In this document: piece by piece, positions 22,272 to 33,548 of the stretch
How the letters are laid out: each line of letters opens with the position of its first letter
Numbering within the stretch: the stretch's first letter is position 1
From: Bromus sterilis
Taxonomy: Eukaryota; Streptophyta; Magnoliopsida; Poales; Poaceae
NCBI GenBank assembly: GCA_950022295.1
Contig: OX465601.1
Span: forward strand, 173,231,501-173,295,500
DNA length: 64,000 nucleotides
Direction: 5' to 3'
Notes under the pieces: model-generated
Seen by the model: only the letters and a program-made list of their open reading frames with translations
What the model was told of the DNA's origin: nothing
Database searches by the model: none
Program-made: the position numbers and the translations under genes

Positions 22272-23756
22272 AAAGATACGGGCATCAAAAAATTACAATA
22301 TAATCTTCCAATATAAATAACAGAAAAAAACCTAAAGCGTCTGCCGGGCCGAAAACTACTGTTGGGCCTAAACACGATGGGCGCAGGATAGCTACCAAAC
22401 ACACACAAGCGTCACCTAGCACTGGGCCGAGCCCAACAAGATGTTGCTGCAGGAAAAAAAAGGAGAGGGGCGTGCTCACCCTTGGGCCAAAACCCAACAA
22501 CAGGTGGGAGGAAGTTAGGGGCATCTCGCCCTGGGCGAGGAATAACGTGCGGGCTGGGGACAACCGTGGGCCGCATGAGGCGCGCCAGGCTGGGCCGTCG
22601 GTGCTGGATCTGGGCCTCAGGACGCTTGTGCTGGGCCAGTGCGGCGCGGGGCCCACGCGAGAGCGCATCGAGCGGCTGTCATCTCGGCTTCATCCCGATC
22701 GGGAGGTTCCCGTCGACGGTGACTCCGGCGAGCGGCTAGGTGGGTTCCGGCGAGGCTTGGGGGAGCAACGGCGGGCGTGGTGTGGCGTGGCCGGCCAGCA
22801 GGCGGCAGATGGCGAGCCCCCGCGAGGAGGCCTCCATGGCGGGACGACTGGAGGTCGGCGGTGGCGGCTTGAAGCTCTCCAGCGTTGGAACTGCGGGGAG
22901 AGGAAGGTGGTGAGGCGAGGGGGAAGGCAGAGAGGAGGGGCGCGACGAGGGGCTCCTCACCGGAGCAGGCGACGGGGTGGAGACCAGGCAGCGGCGGCGG
23001 TTGCTCACGGGGTGGCGGCGGCGCCAGATGGGCTTGGCGGGCCCGGCGGCTGGATCTCGGGCCCGCGGGGCCCGTCCCTCCTGTGATGGCTGTGGGAGAG
23101 GGAGGAGGTGACGTTGCGCCCTCTGGAGTCCTTGATCTGCCGATCCGAGGGCTAAAAACGACCCGGATATAGGGTATCGGGGAGAGGGGGATCTGGGGGT
23201 TGATTTGCGGCAACTGGAGGGGGGTGGCTGCAATTTTACCTGAGGTAAACCCTAATTGGGTGGTGGGAGGCTGGTGGTCCTTATATAGGGCAGGATGGCT
23301 GGTCGGTTTATGCAAACGCCCTCGGTACCCCTCTCCCGCGTCTGGTGATCGCGTTCGTGACCGCCGAGACTCCGTACTGACTCCGATTCAGACGAAATCC
23401 ATACCCACGCGCTCAGCGCGTCGAGCCCGTCGATCGTACCTCACTTCGGTGACATTCCGACAACATTTTTCGGTGCCCCATAAAATAATCCGTTTACTTA
23501 ATAAACGGGGTTTTTCGTTCCGGTGGCGATGGCTGGTCCTGTGCCGGTTGCGACGGTGCTCGGGTGAAATCCCGGTCTCGCAAAGTCGTGTGCCGTTGGG
23601 GAAAGGGGTCGGTCACGCATCCGATACGAGAATAAGGGGGGAAATATTTGCCGATTATTATTTCGGTGAATCAAGCACTGTAAACAATACAGGAAATCAT
23701 CACAACAACGCAATAAACAAATTTTTTAATTGGGGTGGAATTTCCGGGCTGTTACA

Positions 23757-24039
23757 GTTAGGGTTAGGAAAACCTCATATGTAAACCTAGACAGACGCCC
23801 CGAGACCTACCCTAGTATATAAAGGGTAGGAGGGGAGACGCCGTAATCATCCAATATCATCTGTAACCCTAGCCTTGCGCGCACCAGCCTTGACATCCCC
23901 TGTAAACACATCTCCCCACACAATAATATAGAGAAGGAACGTATCCTCCTGTTAGCCGATGAGCTATCGTCCAACCTGTGCCTCTCATGACTAACCCAGG
24001 GTCCCTGACCATGGGATTTTCCGGGGTTTATCCCCGTCA
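23757..24039 (+). repeat. T1 3' LTR, second part
   Basis: Resumes with the second TSD copy GTTAG and runs to CCCCGTCA (24039). Together with 5535-5708 it rebuilds a 452-bp LTR, the same length as the T2 LTR at 37990-38441. Confidence 0.92.
23816..23823 (+). promoter_or_regulatory. TATA box in the T1 LTR
   Basis: TATATAAA. The equivalent in the reversed T2 LTR is at 38206-38213 and has the same core. Conservation between two copies supports it as the LTR promoter. Confidence 0.65.
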
Positions 24040-25405
24040 AAGCCGGTCAGACCGTGCCGCAATGCTGCACTGGACGTCTTTCAGAGCTTTCGAACGACAC
24101 TACGATGCAGGGGAGCCCATACTCGTAATTCCCACGTGTAGGCAGCGCGTATAAGCATAAAGCCACTCAGATCACTTACACCGATCCATGAGCATTTTAG
24201 TAATATCTCGAGGAGCAACCATGATCATTGCCCCGACTGAGTAACACAACGGACAATGAGCAGCAATCAGGTCCACCGCCCATTACCCAGAGCCAGTGGC
24301 CGCCTGTCCTGTCATCTGGTCACAACTCGCGGGGTACCCTTAGGGGCAATCCCGTCTTCTTACCTTATCTTGCGAGCAACCTATGAGTCACTCGAATTTC
24401 GGGGTTCATTGGGTAACTCTCGCGGAATAAGATTAGGGGCCAAGCACACCAATACATCGGTAGTAACCTCCCTATCGTTCCCGTCGCAATACCTCTCGAG
24501 GGCACCGTTGGGTCACCCGACTCCTTACCTTGCTTGCGTCCAATGTAGTTGCAATAAATTAAAGTCCCTCGTTCACTCCCCAGAGTGATCACGGCCCGCT
24601 ATCTAAACAATGCGCAGGGCCAACTGCTGAGTATTATATATAATTGTACTAGGCAGCATAGGAAATGCAGGTATCAAAAGCAGGCGACAATGACAGGCTA
24701 TGCATTGAAATAAGAATTTAACGTAGCAGCAGCAATGACTAATGCATAGATAAAATACAGAGAGATAGGCGGTATCTGGGAGAGGTGAAGGGCACTGCTT
24801 GCCTGGAAGCTCGACAGTAAGAGTACGGTCGCCGGTGGTGTAGTCGATCAGGGGGGAAGCACCGGTAGCGGTCGTAATGTCTATCGGAAGAAACAGGGGG
24901 GAGAAACAATAAATACACGGAAAACATAGCAATACAGATACATGACATAGAGAACGCAGTGCTGGTGGTGTTCTGGTGCAGTGTTAGTTGCTATGATCGG
25001 AGCGGGAAATCATCCGGGGATGATTTAACGGGTCAGGGTGATTATCAGCAGTGCAACCGGAGGGGGATGGTTCCATGTTCTGCATGTTATAGGGGTGTGT
25101 GAGGGTATAGATAGCGTATTTGTATTCGTTGTATTTTTCTGATCAATTTTCATGTGTAAATTATTTTGATCTGACTTATAGTTTAAAAGATATTGAATTT
25201 TAAAGTTTTAATCAATTTTAAATCATTTTCTAGATTTCTTTTATTATTATTACAACATTATCCACAACAGCAATTTTGACTAGTCAAACTGACTGTGGGG
25301 TCCCACATGTCAGCCTCACATGTTAAATAACCACTGGTATTTAACTCAACACTGGGTGCGGCCCAGGTGTTATAGACTCACAGGTATAATTAACTTAATA
25401 AATTG
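24040..25405 (-). repeat. G2 3' LTR, piece 1
   Basis: Homologous to about 61264-62640 of the right LTR (for instance GGTCAGACCGTGCCG and CATGTCAGCCTCACATG are shared). It stops at AATTG (25401-25405), the likely left TSD copy of the Copia element. No gene is supported. Confidence 0.88.
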
Positions 25406-25603
25406 TTGGAAATCGCCTATGCCTTATCCTGAGCTCCCGAGTCGCGCGCCTCGCGCACCTGCTGCTGCGGACGCAACGCCCACATAACGCACGACTTGTG
25501 CTCCCGCACGTGTAGATAGTTCTGTTGTAACTACCTCTGTACTTCCTATATACAAGGCGCTGCCTTGGCATACCAATACATCACGGAGATTTCCATCCTT
25601 CTT
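25406..25603 (+). repeat. Copia 5' LTR
   Basis: About 198 bp, near-identical to 38702-38899. The sequence following it, TTGGTAATCACAGCC (25605-25619), is a diverged initiator tRNA-Met PBS (TGGTATCAGAGC expected). Confidence 0.85.
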
Positions 25604-25638
25604 CTTGGTAATCACAGCCTCTTTCCTACCTGTTCTCC

Positions 25639-26159
25639 CCATGGCCGGCTCCAACGACGGCAACCAGCTTCCCTCCAGCGGCCTCACCATGCCACCCACC
25701 ACCTTCCCAACTGTTTCCTCCCCAACCCCAGCCAGCCTTCCCCTCCCAATCTCCAGCGCACCACCCACCCTCACCCCGGCGATCGTCACCATGCTACCAC
25801 TCGGCCCGCCTCTCCGCCAAGGCGAGGGGTCCTCATCTGCGTCGCTGCCTTCGATCCACGCCGTCAACGTGGCGGCGCACTTCTAATTCAAGCTCGACCC
25901 CGTCGGCGACAACTTCTCCAAGTGGCGCCGCATCAAGACCTATGTGTTGCGCAAGTCCGGCGTGGAGGATCACGTCCTCACGTACCTCGATCCCACGCAG
26001 CAGTCGACGGTGTGGCGCAACGACGACCTCCAGATCGTTCTTCTCATGTACGGCACGATCCCTGATGAGTTGTACGACGTGGTGTCCGCCAAAGAGAACA
26101 CCGAGTACCGCATCTGGACCCTCCTCGACGCCTTCTTCCACGAAAACCTCGCGGCGCGC
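25639..26159 (+). pseudogene. Copia gag, first part
   Basis: Starts at ATG 25639 (MAGSNDGNQLPSSG). A Pro/Thr/Ser-rich N-terminus is followed by the gag core with KLDPVGDNFSKWRR and a DLQIVLLMYGTI segment typical of Copia UBN2-type gag. A TAA at 25884-25886 interrupts it. The reading is cut at 26159 by A1, which duplicated CGCGC, and resumes at 31115. Confidence 0.8.
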
Positions 26160-27437
26160 TGATACGTCCCAAACGTATCTAGAATTTCTGGTTGCTCCAT
26201 GCATGTTTTGTGTGACTTTGCCATGTTTTTCTTGAACTTTCATACACTTTTGAACCTATTTGGACTAATCTATTAACTCGTTGAACCCAGTTGCCAGTTT
26301 ATGTTTTCTGTTGTTTTTGTATTTCAGGTTTTCCGGCCATTAAAAGTGCTCCAAAAATTCCAGGAAAAATATATAAAAAATCAGCGCAACAGAAGCTTCC
26401 GGAATCACCAAAGGAGCGGAGGAGGGCCACCACCAGGAGACGAGGAGGGTCCCTGGCGCGGCCCCACCCTAGGCCACGCCAGGAGGCCTCCTAGATGCCT
26501 GGTGGGTCCCCCAGGTGCCCCCCTCCGCCTATATTTAGCCCTCGGGGTGGAAACCCCTAATATCGATCTGACTTTCGCGAAATCCCCTCTGTATCGTCGC
26601 CGCCGCCGTTTCAAGATCGGGGCTGCCTGGAGAAGCCGTCCCGGCACCCTGCCGGAAGGAGGAACCCCCTCTGGGAGACCATCCATAGCCATGGACGCCT
26701 CTTGTATGTGTCGTGAGTAGTCCTCCTTGGACCATGGGTCCGTGACCAGTAGCTATGTGATGAATCTCTCCCCTCTTTGTGCTTCCACTTTCGAGTCCTC
26801 GTGAGCTGCCTCACATGATCGAGGCATCTATGTAACTTCTGCTGTTGCTATGCTGAGTTTCTTGGGATCTGATGGATTATGAGACTATGTTCAGATTGTG
26901 ATGAGTAATATATTTGGTTCTTCTCTTTTATATTTTGTTCTTGAGTAAATTCTTGCATGTTCTCCGTTGCGGTATTTGCTTTGGCCAAGTATTTTATTTG
27001 CAACTCCAAGAGGGAGCGTTATGCTTGATTGTGGGTTCAGCCCCCTGATGTCTAGCTTGAGTGACAGAAACATGAGACTAGGGGATGTGATGTTGCCACC
27101 AAGGATAAAACAACGGTGCTTGTACCTGCGGGTGAAAGGATTTTTTACTTTATGCAAAGTTCTTTTAATGCAGTTTTCTGTTGCTTTGAGTTTACACTTT
27201 GGGTGGGATTCGCAACTTAATACCAGCGAGATGTTCTGGATAGATATCTCAAGGTGAATGATTCATAGTAGATGCAGATGGATTTCGGTCTACTCACCTT
27301 GGCGTACTGCCCATTGCTTTTGAGCCCTTCCTTTCTTTGCAGCATAGTTAGCATTGCGGTGCCTTCATAATCTTGTCAATTTTCCCAACTGTGATTTGTT
27401 TACCTCGCTAGCACTTTTATCGTCTTTTGGGAGAGAG
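26160..27437 (+). repeat. A1 5' LTR, truncated
   Basis: Matches 29511-30770 closely up to GGGAGAGAG, then diverges abruptly at the deletion breakpoint. A TATATTTA box (26530-26537) is shared with the other LTR. Confidence 0.88.
26530..26537 (+). promoter_or_regulatory. TATA box, A1 LTR
   Basis: TATATTTA in both LTRs (also 29878-29885), followed about 55 bp later by a CTGTATCG sequence and a GCC repeat. Confidence 0.5.
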
Positions 27438-29510
27438 TAGTAACAAGTTGGACCCCAACTTACTCTTTTGTGTGGGAGAGATACACGCTCCGCTTGAACT
27501 AGAACTCCTCATAGGATTTGCATGCTTTTTCTTTTAGCTGTGAGTTGTTCTTTTTCTTTTCTTAGCTGTTGCTCTGTTTAATTGTAGAGCTTTAGTTTTT
27601 CTAAAGCTTTGCTTTTGTCTTAGGTTGAACTTTCTATAGGTTGCATGTTTTATCTTGTTAGAGAGTTTGCCTGTTGCACTGAGTTTTGTGTCTTGACTAG
27701 AAAGTAGGTAGTTAAAGTTGCTGTTCTCTTTGTAGTAGTAACTTGCAATAGTTTTGAGGTATTGACTAGACTAATGTTTGGACTTTTGGTGTCAAGAGCT
27801 CTTGCCTATTAGTGATAGATGTCGTATTTTGGGCAATCCATGTGTTTTTCGAAAACCAAAAACCCCTGTTGAGAACTCTAGCTACTAGATGGATCACTAA
27901 CCTCTGGAGGGTTCGAATATTAGAGTAAACTCACGTACCATGAGTCGAGGATGCGCAAGGATAACCAAACCACCATACACTCCTCCTCGGGGTACTTGTC
28001 TCTTTGTGAACCTCCTGATTAGATTGAGAGTTACCGATAATAAGTGCATGATTTCTTCGGACTAATGTGAGTATTCAAAAGTTGACACTTCCACCCACCT
28101 ATATTTTTCTAGCCTCTTCGGTACCGTGCATTGCCCTTTCTCACCTCGAGAGTTGGCGCATACTTCGCCGGTGCATCCAAACCCTTGGCATGATATGCTC
28201 AGTCATCATAAGCCTCCTTATATCTTTCCTCAAAACAGCCACCATACCTACCTACAAGGCATTTCCATAGCCTTTCCGAGATACATTTCCATGCAACATC
28301 CATCTTCCCATGAGTTGATCCTCATGTCATACATGCTACTTTCTTGATCGATGAGCCGCATGCTAGTCGGGCCTTGCCCTAATCATTGCTACATGACGCG
28401 CTAGTATCATTGCATATCCTGCTATCCTGGCAGAGGCATACATTTGCATCATGATACTTACATTTTCTTTATGTGAGTACCTTTGTAAAGTGTGAAAGAT
28501 CTCCTATATTCTTGTAAAATATAGAGTATTGCCCCTAAAGTGAGGAAAAGATCCCAAAGATGACAAAATCAAAAGATCCCAAAGAGGACAAAATCAAAAG
28601 ATCCCAAGGAGGACAAATGAGAGAGAAATAGAAAGAGCCATTGAGGCCACCAAAAAAATAAAAAATAAAGATAAAAAGAGAAAAATAAAAATAAAAAGAG
28701 AGAAGGGGGCATACTACTATTCCTTTTGAGATATCCACCCTAGTACTTCATCTTCTATCCCTTGTACTCCATAGAGATCATCATCATGCATATAGCTATG
28801 TGGGGACCCTTCACACTATAGAACTTGGCTTGTATATTCCAATGATGAGCCTCCTCAAACGAGCTCTAGGTCTTCTTGAGCAAGCAAGTTAGATGCACCC
28901 CCAGTAGTTCCCTTGGAGAGCTTTTAGCTCACATGTGCATCTTTTGTATGGCAATCCCAACTCACATCATATCTATCATATGGCTTTCTCTTGCCTATGG
29001 TTGTCCTCATTGATGTGAGCCTTTCACACGTTTTTGTCTTCCTCCTCCACCTTCTATCTGTTTCGCCTTTTAGGTGTCAACTTTATTGCACACGCTCATC
29101 CATTGCATGAGTGCTCAAAATATCGAAAGGGAGTGGATCAGTTTGACTTGTACCTGGCTAGTGGTCTGGGGATGAGTCCAGATAAGAATCCAAAGGAGAC
29201 TAAGTGTGAAACTTTAGTAGATATTGGTTCTCAACAACCTTTTTCTCTTTCTTCCCAGTCCCTTTCTTGCACGCAAACACCATCTGGAGACATTCGAGTC
29301 ACGGACAGCAAGAGCTCTTGCACCTTTTGTTCTTCTGTTGCTTGTGTCAATGCTAATATAGACTCTTGCCTGTTAAGACTTGAATTTAATTGCATGCTTT
29401 GATTGCTTTACTTAAAAGTCCTTATTTGGTTGGGTGGCATGTCACCACAGAAATTATGATTGTTGTCATTTGCCTACTCGAGGACGAGCAGGAATTAAGC
29501 TTGGGGATGT
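27438..29510 (+). other. A1 residual interior
   Basis: No gag or pol. Only the region between pol and the 3' LTR appears to remain. A purine-rich tandem repeat is at 28548-28618. A 122-codon plus frame (29034-29402) has no recognisable domain. Confidence 0.65.
28548..28618. repeat. about 25-bp tandem repeat (GATCCCAAAG..GACAAAATCAAAA)
   Basis: Nearly three copies of GATCCCAAAGAGGACAAAAT-type units in the A1 interior, followed by a GAGA/AAAAATAAA-rich stretch. Confidence 0.85.
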
Positions 29511-31114
29511 TGATACGTCCCAAACGTATCTATAATTTCTGCTTGCTCCATGCATGTTTTGTGTGACTTTGCCATGTTTTGCTTGAACTTTCATACACTT
29601 TTGAACCTATTTGGACTAATCTATTAACTCAGTTCACCCAGTTGCCAGTTTCTGTTTTCTGTTGTTTTTGAATTTCAGGTTTTCCGGCCATTAAAAGTGC
29701 TCCAAAAATTCCGGGAAAAATATATAAAAAATCAGCGCAGAAGAAGCTTCCGGAATCAAGAAAGGAGCGGAGGAGGGACACCACAAGAAGACCAGGAGGG
29801 TCCCTGGCGCGGCCCCACCCTAGGCGCCAGGAGGCCTCTTGGCTGCCTGGTGGGTCCCCCCGGTGCCCCCCTCGGCCTATATTTAGCCCTCAGGGTGGAA
29901 ACCCCTAATATCGATCTGACTTTCGCGAACTCCCCTCTGTATCGCCGCCGCCGCCGTTTCAAGATCGGGGCTGCCTGGAGAAGCTGCCCCGGCACCCTGC
30001 CGGAAGGAGGAACCCCCTCCGGGAGACCATCCATAGCCATGGACGCCTCTCGTATGTGCCGTGAGTAGTCCCCCTTGGACCATGGGTCCGTGACCAGTAG
30101 CTATGTGATGAATCTCTCCCCTCTTTGTGCTTCCACTTTCGAGTCTTCGTGAGCTGCCTCACATGATCGAGGCATCTATGTAATTTCTGCTGTTGCTATG
30201 CTGAGTTTGTTGGGATCTGATGGATTATGAGACTATGTTCAGATTGTGATGAGCAATATATTTGGTTCTTCTCTTTTATATTTTGTTCTTGAGTAATTTC
30301 TTGCATGTTCTCCGTTGCGGTATTTGCTTTGGCCAAGTATTTTATTTGCAACTCCAAGAGGGAGCGTTATGCTTGATTGTGGGTTCAGCCCCCTGACAGA
30401 AACATGAGACTAGGGGATGTGTTGTTGCCACCAGGGATAAAATAACGGTCATTGTACCTGCGGGTGCAAGGATTGTTTACTTTACGCAAAGTTCTTTTAA
30501 TGCAGTTGTCTGTTGCTTTGAGTTTACACTTTGGGTGGGATTCGCAACTTAATACCAGCGAGATGTTCTGGATAGATATCTCAAGTTGGATGATTCGTAG
30601 TAGATGCAGATGGATTTCGGTCTACTTACCTTGGCGTACTGCTCATTGCTTTTGAGCCCTTCCTTTCTTTGCAGCATAGTTAGCATTGCGGTGCCTTCAT
30701 AAACCTGTCAATTTCCCAACTGTGATTTGTTTACCTCGCTAGCACTTTTATTGTCTTTTGGGAGAGAGACATCACTAGTGAAAATCACGGGACCCCGGTC
30801 CATCTTCACATTATTGTTCACACCTTCAATTTACTTTCAGCCTTTACTTTCCTTTGCACTTTTATCTCTTGCGTTGATCCTTTGTAAACGACAAGGCCGG
30901 AGGAATTGACAACTCCTCTGAACTCGTTGGGAGCAAAGTTATTTGTTGCTGTGTGCAGGTCCACGTCAAGCGCCGTGACACCTACTTGTATCTCTTTGAT
31001 TCCTACTGGTTCGATACTCAACCTTAGCATCTTTGCTAAGGGAAATTTGCTTCTACGCCACATCAAATCTTCCACTTGGGGTAACCAACGAGGAGGTGTT
31101 ATCAACACCCGTCA
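29511..31114 (+). repeat. A1 3' LTR (1604 bp)
   Basis: Complete LTR; its last 345 bp have no partner because the left LTR is truncated. Confidence 0.9.
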
Positions 31115-31926
31115 CGCGCACGATCCACGTCGGCGCCGATTTCCACGCCATGGTGCAGGGCGACATGCGCATCGCCGACTACTGTCGGCGCCTGAAGACG
31201 CTCGCCGACTCCCTCGCTGACCTCGAGGAGCCTAACTCTGCAGATAATCCATGGGCTTTCTCCGCGCTTCCATGTGATGGCGTCCCTTCTGCCGATGCAG
31301 ATCCCGTTCCCAAGCTTCGCCCAAGCCCGGCCCCGGCTCAAGCTCGAGGAGACCCAACTCGATGCCCGCTCGCGTGTCGCGGGGGGTGCTGCTCTTCTCG
31401 CCGCCAATGGCGGACACCTAGGCAACGGCGGTTCTGGCGGCAACGGCGGTCACCAGCCGCCCCACGGCGGCAACGGCGGCGGGAATGATGGCGGCGGTCC
31501 AACCCAGGCGCCGCAGGGCGGCAACAACAACGGCGGCGATCGATGTCGAGGTCGTGGACGTGGGTGCGGTCGTGGCAACAACAACATCAACGGCAACGGC
31601 GGCCGTGGCGGACAGCACCAGGTGCCACCTAACGCCCAGCAGCCCTGGATTGGTTATTTTGCACCATGGGGTGTGCCCTTCCCACCTCAGGTGCGCGCTC
31701 CCTGCATCCCGCCGAACGCCGTCGGCGCCCTCGGACCCCGCCCCGGTCCGGCGCATCACGCATATCCCATGATCTACGGCGCTGCACCTCCTCTAGCCTA
31801 CGACACACCTCCTCCCGCTCAGCCTTGCGCGCCGGCGCCACCTGCTCCTTCCTGGGAGCAAGCCGGCCTCCTCAACGCCGCCATGAACAACATGGCGCAG
31901 CAGCAGCACGGCGCCGGCGAGTGGTA
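31115..31926 (+). pseudogene. Copia gag, second part
   Basis: Continues the gag with VQGDMRIADYCRRLKTLADS, then shifts frame near 31235 and again reads FPSFAQARPRL and LEETQLDARS. A Gly/Asn-rich region of GGNGG type and a basic RGRGRGCGRG stretch follow. The PWIGYFAPWG and a Pro/Ala/Tyr-rich tail are typical of Ale-lineage gags. No CCHC knuckle is visible. Confidence 0.78.
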
Positions 31927-33548
31927 GCTCGACACTAGTGCCTCCAACCACATCACTAACAACGCAGGTACCCTAACCTCTTCTTATTTTTCTTCAAAGC
32001 ACCCGTCTATCTTGGTTGGTAATGGATCATATATGCCTGTTGTCTCCACTGGTTCTGCATCCCTCCCACCACGCCCTTTTCAAATTAACACTGTGCTCTT
32101 CTCTCCCTCCGTTGTCAAGAATTTACTCTCGGTGCGGCGTTTTACTTCTGATAATTCTGTTTCTATTGAGTTTGACCCTCATGACTTTCTTGTGAAGGAT
32201 CTGGCGACCAAGACACCAATAATGAGGTCAAATAGCTCCTCCGGGCTCTATCCATTCTTCGGTGATTCCCCCACGGCTCTCACCGTCGACGTCGGTGACT
32301 TGTGGCATCGCCGCCTCGGACACCCTAGTCGTGCATCTTTATTCAAGCTTTCCAATAATTTTCTTCGCACATGTGATAAAACTGTATATCCCTCCACTAT
32401 GTGTGAGGCGTGTTAATTCGGATGGCAGCCATGGCTCCCCTTCCCGAATTCTAGCTCGTTTACTACTTTTCCTTTCCAGCTTATTCATAGTGATTTGTGG
32501 ACTTCCCCGATCCCTAGTTGTTCCGGATACTCCTATTATTTGATTATCATTGATGATTACACACATTACTCTTGGAGTTTTCCTCTCCGTCAAAAGTCTG
32601 ACGCCGCCGATGTTTTTATTCGCTTTTTTGCTTACGTGCTAACGCAGTTTCATGTGACCATCCAGTGTTTGCAATGCGACAACAGCGGAAATTTTCTTAA
32701 TGTGCGCCTACGCTCCTTCCTCTCTGACCACGGTGTCGCTCTAAGCCTCTCATGCCCCCACACCTCTCCACAAAACGGAAAAGCCGAACGAGCCACACGC
32801 ACGACCAACGACATCATGCGCACCCTCCTAATCCAAGCACACATGCCACCAAAATTTTGGGCTGAGAGCCTCAACACCGCCACCCACCTCCTTAACCTCC
32901 ACCCATCCCGTGCGATCGCCGAGAACACCCCATACTACATGCTCCATGGTGTTATCCCCTCTTACGACCATCTCCGCACCTTTGTTTGCCTTTGCTATCC
33001 GAACCTCTACACCACCACACCCCATAAACTCGCCTCACGGTCACGCCACTGCATTCTGTTAGGCCTCCCACGCGAACACAAAGGTTACCGTTGCCTCGAT
33101 CTTGATACACACACTGTCATCACCTCTCGCCACGTTTTTTTTGACCAACACGTTCCCTATACCGAACCACAAACTCCAGCCGCAGCAAATCCCGTTCGAA
33201 CCCACCTGGAGACAATCGCAGCCGAACCCCACCCACCTACCTCGGCGGTTTCTTCCTCGGGATCAGCTAAAGCAAACACCACCCATACCACTACCCCGGG
33301 ATCGCCGCTCCCCATGCAGACTCCCGCCCGTCATGCACCGGGGTCGCCTACCTCGGCCACCCCGCCCGCCATGCAGACTAGCCCTACACCGCTCCACTCC
33401 ACCCCGAACGCGCCCAGCTCCACCTCTTCTCACCGCCTTCCTCCCCGTGCTATTCCTATGTCACCCCGGCACAATGCGCATCCCATGTGCACGCATGGCA
33501 AGTCTGGTTTTCTGCAACCGAAAAATCTTTTCCCCCCCACCTCCCTGA
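31927..33548 (+). pseudogene. Copia protease, GAG-pre-integrase and integrase
   Basis: After a TAG at 31925-31927 the protease motif reads LDTSASNHIT (D-T/S-G-A expected, so the catalytic Gly is changed). GAG-pre-integrase LWHRRLGHPSRASL and a C-x2-C follow. A TAA at 32414-32416 interrupts it. The integrase core has LIIIDDYTHYSW (first Asp), LQCDNSGNF (second Asp) and SPQNGKAERATRT (Glu). It ends in a Pro/Ser/Thr-rich linker (33180-33540) before the hAT-like insertion. Confidence 0.85.

Larger units (their letters stand above)
5709..23756 (-). mobile_element. G1: long-LTR, short-interior Gypsy derivative
   Basis: An 18,048-bp insertion bounded by TG (5709) and CA (23756) with TSD GTTAG at 5704-5708 and 23757-23761. 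It consists of two LTRs (5709-9883; 10485-23756, the latter holding C1) and an interior of only about 600 bp. Subtracting C1 and its duplication leaves 4179 bp for the right LTR against 4175 bp for the left, which confirms the reading. The PBS sits at the right end of the interior, so the element reads on the minus strand. Gag-pol is gone, making it non-autonomous. The LTR layout resembles G2 and G3, so a Tekay-related origin is likely. Confidence 0.9.
10485..23756 (-). repeat. G1 5' LTR, interrupted by C1
   Basis: Runs from TGTAAGGCCCGATATGC (10485) to GGGCTGTTACA (23756). The C1 CACTA element splits it at 13181/22272, so the two LTR pieces are 10485-13181 and 22275-23756. The AT-rich left part and the GC-rich right part (about 22480-23200) match the 3' LTR closely. 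No gene is called in it. Confidence 0.92.
1..24039 (+). mobile_element. T1: Tat-lineage Gypsy LTR retrotransposon, 3' part
   Basis: Plus-strand element whose 5' part lies left of the window. Visible in order are a decayed integrase (1-1017), a long non-coding 3' region with tandem repeats, an antisense gene, a polypurine tract (5522-5534) and the 3' LTR, which starts TGACGAGGGG at 5535 and ends CCCCGTCA at 24039. The LTR is split by G1. A second, uninterrupted copy of the same 452-bp LTR occurs reversed at 37990-38441, which fixes both ends. The likely right TSD is AAGCC (24040-24044), and the host sequence is the left LTR of G2, since the homologous right LTR reads AAACC there. The integrase sequence and the long pol-to-LTR spacer fit the Tat (RIRE2/Grande-like) lineage. 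Confidence 0.85.
26160..31114 (+). mobile_element. A1: deleted Athila-like Gypsy retrotransposon
   Basis: Inserted in the Copia gag with TSD CGCGC (26155-26159, 31115-31119). The right LTR (29511-31114, 1604 bp) is complete, from TGATACGTCCC to CACCCGTCA. The left LTR stops at 27437, losing its last roughly 330 bp. The PBS, gag and pol are absent. The interior 27438-29510 is non-coding and ends in a PPT-like AAGCTTGGGGATG before the right LTR. TGATACGTC-type termini and this PPT resemble Sabrina/WHAM-like Athila families of Triticeae, but the family is not certain. Confidence 0.85.

Noticed and set aside
25424..25867. Minus-strand 147-codon frame over the Copia LTR and gag
   Set aside because: Antisense shadow of the gag reading frame and LTR.
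29034..29402. 122-codon plus frame in the A1 interior as an env-like gene
   Set aside because: No transmembrane segment or known motif; length is compatible with chance.
33102..33548. Alternative-frame protein overlapping the Copia integrase tail
   Set aside because: Shadow of the Pro/Ser/Thr-rich linker in another frame.
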